A stretch of 64,000 bases of DNA from G963668185 sp965237445 (lineage in GTDB: Bacteria > Chloroflexota > Dehalococcoidia > Lucifugimonadales > G963668185), in NCBI GenBank assembly GCA_965237445.1, contig OZ250142.1, forward strand, positions 1,302,001-1,366,000, given 5' to 3'. Shown piece by piece: positions 58,944 through 64,000 of the stretch; within the stretch, counting starts at the first letter, position 1, and each line of letters begins with the position of its first letter. The position numbers were made by a program, and so were the translations under genes. Under the pieces are notes generated by a model. It was not told where the DNA came from and did not search any database. It saw only the letters and a list, made by a program, of their open reading frames with translations.

Positions 58944-60590
58944 ATGCACCTGCTGGAAGTTCTCAACCCTGTGGCGGAACAGAGAGGCTCACGGGCCGTT
59001 ATGCCGGTCAACTCGAGGCCATCGACCCTGGACGGCCTGAAGATTGGACTGGTCTGGAGCGGCACTCACGGAGGGGATGTGGCGCTGAACCGGATAGGCG
59101 AGATGCTCGGCGAGAGGTTCTCCGGCCTAACGACGAACTTCTACACGGGCGGCTCGTACCCTGCGCCGCCCGATGTACTGAGGCAGGCCGCCAAGGAGTG
59201 TGACGCCGTCATCGGCGCCACCGGCGACTGAGGTACTTGCGCGTCGTGGATGGTCCACGACATGATCGAGGTCGAGAAGATGGGGAAGCCCGCTGTCCCT
59301 ATTATCTCCGGCCGATTCGAGGGCGACGCCGAGGCCAGCGCGCGAACTTTCGCCATGCCCGCGCTCAGGTTCGTGATCGTCCCCCGGATTTACCGCAACC
59401 TTACCCCGGCCGAGTCGTTGAGGAACACGGAGCCGGCAATCGATGACATCGTCAGGTCTCTAACGGGCAACGGGGAAAGCGCGGTGTCGGCAGAACAGAT
59501 CCCGGAAGCGGACGTCGAGCGCTTCGAGGGCGGCGACCGGCTCGACACGATGCTGCGCATGAATGAGGAGTTCATCGGCAGGGACTGGGGTGACGGCTTT
59601 CCCCTGTTGCCTCCCACAAGGGCGGCAGTGGACGAGCTTCTAAAGGGTACGAACCTGCCGCCGGACCACGTGGTGTGCGACATGCCGCCCGGCTTTGGAA
59701 TTGCAACTGTGGAGAAGATCGCCGTCAACTCGGCGTTGGCGGGCGCCAGGCCGGAACACATGCCAGTGATCATCGGCGCCGTGCAGGCCCTGTCCCGCAT
59801 GGGCCCTCACGGAGGCAAGTCCCTCCTGATGTCCACCAGTCCCCAGGCACCGCTCCTGATCGTGAATGGGCCGATAGCCTCGGAGCTGGGGATCAATGCG
59901 AGGTCGGCCCTGGGGCCGGGCCTCAGCAACAGGGTGAATATCACTATTGGGCGCGCGTTCTCCCTGTGTCTCAGAAACATTGGGCAGTGGTACCCGGACC
60001 GCATGGACATGGATACGATCGGCACCACGCGCAAGTTCGTTCACTGTATCGCTGAGAACGAGAGGATGAGCCCATGGGACCCGTTCCACGCGGACAAGGG
60101 CTTCAAGGCCAGTGAGAGCGCCGTGTCCGTGTTCATCTCCGACGGGGAGTTGGATATACAGGACCAGGGCAATGACACCGCCGAAGGATTGCTCAAGACG
60201 ATCGCCTACGGCCTCAGCTTCGGCACCCGGAGCCTCGGCGATAACCACGATGCAGAGAGGCTCATTCTGCTGCCGCCTGACGTGGCCCGCCCGGTGGGCG
60301 CACAGGGCTTCACCAAACGCGGCGTCAAGGAGTTCCTCCACGCCCACGCCAATGCGAGCCTGGGCAAGATGATCCAGTACATGCCGTTGAAGGGAGAGGC
60401 CAGGGTGGCCGCTCAGTGGCGGTGGCTGGAGGAGCTCACTGAACGGGACCTATTGGATATGACGATGCCCGTTCTTGAGAGCCCGGAGAGGTTCGACGTG
60501 GTTGTAGTCGGCGCCGACAGGGCGAAGACGCTGGTGATGCCCACCGGGCCAAGTTCGGTAACCGTGGGAATTGACGCGTACAGACCCTGA
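58944..60590 (+). CDS. UGSC-family selenoprotein (Sec96)
   Basis: 548 residues from ATG 58944 (AAGGAGGG nine bases upstream) through TGA 59229-59231 to TGA at 60590. The two open stretches are in one frame and read VIGATGD-Sec-GTCASW across the TGA, the UGSC motif (here UGTC) of UGSC-family selenoproteins. Flanks VWSGTHGGDVALNRIGEMLG and MVHDMIEVEKMGKPAVPIIS fit the same domain, related to the glycine reductase selenoprotein B fold. From about residue 175 a larger C-terminal region follows (RDWGDGFPLLPPTRAAVDEL, TVEKIAVNSALAGARPEHMP, KFVHCIAENERMSPWDPFHA), function unknown. A strong hairpin right after the TGA and selA in the window support Sec insertion. Confidence 0.88.
59229..59231 (+). 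other. Sec-encoding TGA codon (UGTC motif)
   Basis: In-frame TGA at codon 96 of the UGSC-family gene, followed by GGT ACT TGC (Gly-Thr-Cys). Known family members carry Sec or Cys here. Confidence 0.85.
59243..59261 (+). promoter_or_regulatory. candidate bacterial SECIS hairpin
   Basis: GTCGTGGA (59243-59250) pairs perfectly with TCCACGAC (59254-59261) around loop TGG (59251-59253). The loop begins 19 nt after the TGA and has G as second base, matching the general bacterial SECIS layout and the hairpin at 49-65. Confidence 0.7.
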
Positions 60591-60621
60591 CGCCTGCCCG
60601 CGGCGAGCCTAAGGCGCCCAG

Positions 60622-61680
60622 CTAGCCGGCGGCTTCCTGGGACTCGGTGTCTTCCGACTCCGAGTCGTCGGTATCGGCGACCTCGCCGACGGGGATGTCG
60701 TCAAAGAGGGAGAACAGGGTCTCGGTCCATCCGGCGGGAATAAAGATCACTGGCTCGGCCGGATATGAGCTGTAGGCTATCTGGCCGTAGTACCTGTCCG
60801 TGTCCGGCGCCTTTACGCCCACGCGGAAGGTCAGTTTTGCTGTGTAATCGGTGCCGCGCTCGGATATTTTCTGGTACCTGATCTCGACGGTTGGGGACAG
60901 CCTCGATACCCCGTAAGGCGCGCCGGCACTGCCGACGTTGTAAACGGCTATTGAGGCGTCAGGCGGGCCGTTCAAGAGCGGCACGATCTCGGCCCATCGC
61001 TCCTCGTCCACGGGCTTGCGGTCCTTCACGTCTTCAGGACCGGACACCCACCACTGGTCGTCGTCGTACCTGAACCGCAGCTCTTCTCGATTATCGCCCT
61101 CAAGCGGGCGGTACAGGGAAAGGCCGAGAATGGTCTCGGGCAACCGGTCCTTGTGCCAAGGCGGCAACGGCGGCTCGATGGCCAGACGCGTGAGGACATC
61201 GCCCCACGAGTCGTTGACGAGATAAAGCTGGTCGTAGCCTGCAACCATGCTGTAGCGGTAGAACCCGTTTGGTGTCTCGTCCCCGATCTGTACGGTGATC
61301 TCCCGGTTGCCAGTGAGCTTGACGTCGATGACGGTGTACGGGTTATCCAGCCCGTACTCTCCCATGTCTTCGGGAGAGTCGATGAGCAGCCGGCGCGTTT
61401 TCGGCCCGGAAAGCAGGACCGTCATGCCGCCCCAGCGGTGTGGATCGGCCGGCACGTTCTCCGGCTCCTCGAACACCCACACGTTCTCGTCGTTTTTGAA
61501 GAACCTGCGGTAATCTTCGGCGTTCTGTACGGAGATCTCAGTGATGTCATCCATCGATACCTGGTAGAACCAGGGAGCGTCCGGGGGCCGCTCCTCAACC
61601 GTGGCGAACGGGTTGATGAGCACGACCACGACAACGGCGGCCGCGACGACAACGAGTGCGATTGTGAGGCGTAAGTTCAT
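60622..61680 (-). CDS. DUF4340 domain protein of the Gld-like ABC operon
   Basis: 352 residues. An N-terminal membrane anchor (TIALVVVAAAVVVVVLINPF) is followed by extracytoplasmic DUF4340 repeats: ITEISVQNAEDYRRFFKNDE, NPYTVIDVKLTGNREITVQI, RYSMVAGYDQLYLVND, TVEIRYQKISERGTDYTAKL. An acidic C-terminal tail ends ESEDTESQEAAG. DUF4340 proteins are encoded beside GldG-like and ABC-2 permease proteins in export or gliding-type systems; precise role unknown. Last gene of the operon entering from the right edge; the gap to the GldG-like gene is 3 bp. Confidence 0.88.
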   Translation of the reverse strand: MNLRLTIALVVVAAAVVVVVLINPFATVEERPPDAPWFYQVSMDDITEISVQNAEDYRRFFKNDENVWVFEEPENVPADPHRWGGMTVLLSGPKTRRLLIDSPEDMGEYGLDNPYTVIDVKLTGNREITVQIGDETPNGFYRYSMVAGYDQLYLVNDSWGDVLTRLAIEPPLPPWHKDRLPETILGLSLYRPLEGDNREELRFRYDDDQWWVSGPEDVKDRKPVDEERWAEIVPLLNGPPDASIAVYNVGSAGAPYGVSRLSPTVEIRYQKISERGTDYTAKLTFRVGVKAPDTDRYYGQIAYSSYPAEPVIFIPAGWTETLFSLFDDIPVGEVADTDDSESEDTESQEAAG

Positions 61681-61683
61681 GGG

Positions 61684-63393
61684 CTACCGCCTTCGCCACC
61701 AGACGTAGAAGCCGACGAGGACCATGACCGCGGGCGGCAGGAACCAGCTAGACCACTTTATGAAGTCACGCTCGCCCGTGGTGACCACGAGTTCCCTGAA
61801 CGGGATTATCTTGGGCCTGATCGAGATCAGGTTGTAGTCTTCAGCGAGCCAGTTCACTGAGTTGAGCAGCAGGTCCGCGTTGTCGAAGCTGGCGTAGAAC
61901 CGGTTTTTGGCGAAGTCCGAGTCTCCGAAGATCACGAACTTTGCAGGGGGCGGGTTGCCCAGTTCGTTCGGTTCCTCGGTGAATGTCCCAAGTGCCTGGA
62001 CCACCGTAGCGTACGACCATACGCTCATCTGCTCATCGTCAGGGTTGAACTGGACCTCCTCCGGGTCTGTCTCCATCCAGCTAGGTGTGCTGACGATCAT
62101 TCTGTATAGGTCAATGTAGGATGGTACGTCCACTGGATCGGACACGGTGATGTCGACGGCCGTGACGCCCGGGAAGATGTTCGTGTTCAATTGTTCGGTG
62201 ATCGGGACGCCCTCACGCGAGATGTACTGCTGATTGGAGCGCTGGACGATTGGCGTGAGCGGCTCCTCCGCCACGGAGCTGAAGATGTCCGCGATCGGGT
62301 AGTAGCCGAGGTCAATGCCCCAGTTGGTGAGCAGGTCCGCGAACGACTCCGGCGTTTCGGGATCGAAGAGGCCGAGCAGCCTCGCGCCCGTCACCGTGCC
62401 GTCTTTTCTGACGACGCCGCGTTTTAGATACTCGAAGATCGCTTGCTTCTCGTCTGCGGTCAGGTCCTGTTGCGGGCCGGCGACGACAAGCACGGCGGTG
62501 TCTTCCGGTATTTTTCCTGTTTCGAGCAGGTTCAGGAAGCCGACCGCGTAGTTGTCACGCCTCATGCCGCCGATCGCGAGGTCATATCCCTCGTCGCCAA
62601 GCTGCACAGACGTCGTTTCTACGGAGAGGCCCTTCTCCTTGTGCCCGGTGAGGAAATAGATCCTCTTCTGTTCCTGGCCAGTCACCAAGAGGATGCCCGC
62701 TATGAGTTCCTGTTCCGAGTAGTTTCTGCACTCAGGACCCGGAATGCACCTCAACTCCTGGAGCCTGTTGTTGGTCAGGTCTTCGAACACCAGAGTAGGG
62801 TAAGTCACAACACCGTACCTGCTTGCCAGCGACGGGTTCAGATCCGGGTCTTCGAGCCGGTATGTCAGCTTGTTGGTGCGCCGCGAGAGCTCGTTAAGCA
62901 GATCGGACGTCTGCTCGGCCTGGAGCTGCTCTCTCGGGCTGGAAGGATCGTAGAAGAGCGTGGCCTGCACGGGGCCCTCGAGACTGTCCAACACACTCAC
63001 GGCCTGTGGCGAGAGAGTGAATATGCGCGTGGAGGTCGCATCGACTCTCAGCGTATTCCGGAAGAGCAGGAAATTGACCAGGATGGCGATCACGAGGAAC
63101 GCGGCCGACATGATCAGTATGTTTGCGCCGTAGCGCCCCTGCCGGCCGAGCATGAATGCGCCCACGCTCCTGGCCGAGAAAGCCAGCGCAAGGAACAGGA
63201 GTGAGAGGCCGATGATCAGTACGCTGAGGGAGAAGTTCTCTATCTGCGGGATGGTGAGGTAGAAAGTAACGCCCGCGATCACGCCGATAATGCCGGCTGC
63301 GGCGCAGACGTAGCTCCAGAAGGATAACGTTCCGAGCTCCGGCAAGATGCTCGAAAGCCGGCTGTCTTTCCGTTCGTGCCTGCGGTCTCTCAT
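61684..63393 (-). CDS. GldG-like ABC-system auxiliary membrane protein
   Basis: 569 residues. N-terminal helices (FWSYVCAAAGIIGVIAGVTF, LSVLIIGLSLLFLALAF, ILIMSAAFLVIAILVNFLLF) are followed by a large extracytoplasmic domain, with RIFTLSPQAVSVLDSLEGPV (the GldG/DUF7088 signature), DLLNELSRRTNKLTYRLEDP, KRIYFLTGHKEKGLSVE and AVLVVAGPQQDLTADEKQAI. A C-terminal helix (WFLPPAVMVLVGFYVWWRRR) anchors the end. Works with an ABC-2 permease and ATPase. Function in this organism is not predictable; gliding is not implied. Confidence 0.88.
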   Translation of the reverse strand: MRDRRHERKDSRLSSILPELGTLSFWSYVCAAAGIIGVIAGVTFYLTIPQIENFSLSVLIIGLSLLFLALAFSARSVGAFMLGRQGRYGANILIMSAAFLVIAILVNFLLFRNTLRVDATSTRIFTLSPQAVSVLDSLEGPVQATLFYDPSSPREQLQAEQTSDLLNELSRRTNKLTYRLEDPDLNPSLASRYGVVTYPTLVFEDLTNNRLQELRCIPGPECRNYSEQELIAGILLVTGQEQKRIYFLTGHKEKGLSVETTSVQLGDEGYDLAIGGMRRDNYAVGFLNLLETGKIPEDTAVLVVAGPQQDLTADEKQAIFEYLKRGVVRKDGTVTGARLLGLFDPETPESFADLLTNWGIDLGYYPIADIFSSVAEEPLTPIVQRSNQQYISREGVPITEQLNTNIFPGVTAVDITVSDPVDVPSYIDLYRMIVSTPSWMETDPEEVQFNPDDEQMSVWSYATVVQALGTFTEEPNELGNPPPAKFVIFGDSDFAKNRFYASFDNADLLLNSVNWLAEDYNLISIRPKIIPFRELVVTTGERDFIKWSSWFLPPAVMVLVGFYVWWRRR

Positions 63394-63394
63394 G

Positions 63395-64000
63395 CTATCT
63401 CCACCTCCGGGTCTCCACAGACCTGACGGTAAGGAACAGGAACACCGCGGCTAGGCTTACAAAGTAAGCGACATTGCTGAGGTCCAGCACACCCCTGGCG
63501 AAATCGTCGAAGTGATCGCTCATCGAGAGACCGTTGATGATTTCCTTTGCCACGCCGCCAACACGGTTGCCGACCACGTCCGTGAAGGACAGGGGCATCA
63601 GTATGCCCATTCCGATCACTGCGGCCACGATCTGGTTGCTGGTGAGCGATGAGGCGAGGATTCCCACGGAAAGGGCGGCGGCCCCGTAAAGCACGAGGCC
63701 AAAGTAGGCGGTCAGCACTGGACCCGTGTCGGGGTCTCCGAAGAAGTAAAGGAGGAGGACGTAGTACAGCGTGAGGGCCACCGTGACGATCAGAATGACG
63801 AGGCTGGCCAGATACTTTCCGACAACGACTTCCCAGTCCCGCACCGGGGCCGTGAGCAGGAGCTCCAGCGTACCAAGCTTCTGCTCCTCGGCCAGCAGCC
63901 TCATGGTGAGGAGCGGCGAAAGCAGGATGAAGAAGAAGCTGGCTGGGACGATGTAACCTCTGACGTCGGCCTCAGAGAATGCTTGAACCACGTCGTTGAC
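63395..64000 (-). CDS. ABC-2 family permease, GldF-like (partial)
   Basis: Partial: the 5' end lies beyond 64000, so the ATG at 63991 is probably internal. Segments EADVRGYIVPASFFFILLSP, LLTMRLLAEEQKLGTLELLL and TAPVRDWEVVVGKYLASLVI are the ABC-2 permease signature (R-L-x-x-E-x-x-x-G-T-x-E-x-L-L). Four to five further helices follow. The stop lies 1-2 bp from the next gene, so the operon reads permease, GldG-like, DUF4340. The ATPase gene is expected just outside the window. Confidence 0.88.
   Translation of the reverse strand, partial: VNDVVQAFSEADVRGYIVPASFFFILLSPLLTMRLLAEEQKLGTLELLLTAPVRDWEVVVGKYLASLVILIVTVALTLYYVLLLYFFGDPDTGPVLTAYFGLVLYGAAALSVGILASSLTSNQIVAAVIGMGILMPLSFTDVVGNRVGGVAKEIINGLSMSDHFDDFARGVLDLSNVAYFVSLAAVFLFLTVRSVETRRWR

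Overview
The window is a GC-rich bacterial chromosome segment, partial at both ends. The gene mix suggests an uncultured Chloroflexota of the Dehalococcoidia/SAR202 type: a DUF3179 protein, CocE and M20/M28-like hydrolases, an oligopeptide-type ABC importer, PhyH dioxygenase, B12-dependent ribonucleotide reductase, a UGSC-family selenoprotein, CbbQ/VWA proteins and many short dispersed repeats. The assignment rests on gene families only, with no phylogenetic marker read.

Layout. 1-3.9 kb: DUF3179 protein with an in-frame TGA, a PLP enzyme, tRNA-Leu and a CocE hydrolase. 3.95-5.9 kb: accessory genes (DUF4160/DUF2442 pair, TIR-like protein with a membrane partner, RHH antitoxin). 6-9.6 kb: two metallopeptidase-like proteins. 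9.9-11.6 kb: two HepT/MntA toxin-antitoxin cassettes, one with a wrecked toxin, and a TIR-like gene remnant. 12.2-21 kb: NHL propeller, dihydropyrimidinase-like amidohydrolase, a lipoprotein/permease/permease import operon and a PhyH dioxygenase. 21-26.4 kb: YggT, ProC, NrdJ, NrdR. 26.4-31.3 kb: repeat-rich zone with an IS481-type element, an unfamiliar two-repeat protein and tandem IS110 tails. 31.3-43.8 kb: mostly housekeeping genes (methyltransferase, GNAT, CCA-adding enzyme, fumarase, paired alpha/beta hydrolases, threonine aldolase, MFS, RarA, SelA) ending in a small HTH operon. 44-47 kb: a glycosidase-like remnant and a YwfO/YwgA-like pair interrupted by a nonsense codon. 47-54.6 kb: histidine phosphatase, CoaE, then CbbQ, NUDIX, a giant VWA protein and an FMN/F420 split-barrel protein. 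54.6-58.7 kb: a lower-GC three-gene cassette, a double-domain HYHYGP protein, an HNH nuclease and a retropepsin-like protein. 58.9-64 kb: UGSC selenoprotein and a Gld-like ABC export/auxiliary operon running off the end.

The strongest connected story is selenium. The window encodes SelA. It also holds two genes in which an in-frame TGA sits at a conserved redox Cys/Sec position: the UGTC motif at 59229-59231 and a UxxC motif in a DUF3179 protein at 32-34. In both, a perfect hairpin has its apical loop 19-20 nt after the TGA, as expected for bacterial SECIS elements. Both genes therefore look like translated selenoproteins rather than broken genes. The second standout is an oligopeptide permease whose first extracytoplasmic loop carries an inserted beta-propeller of about 330 residues.
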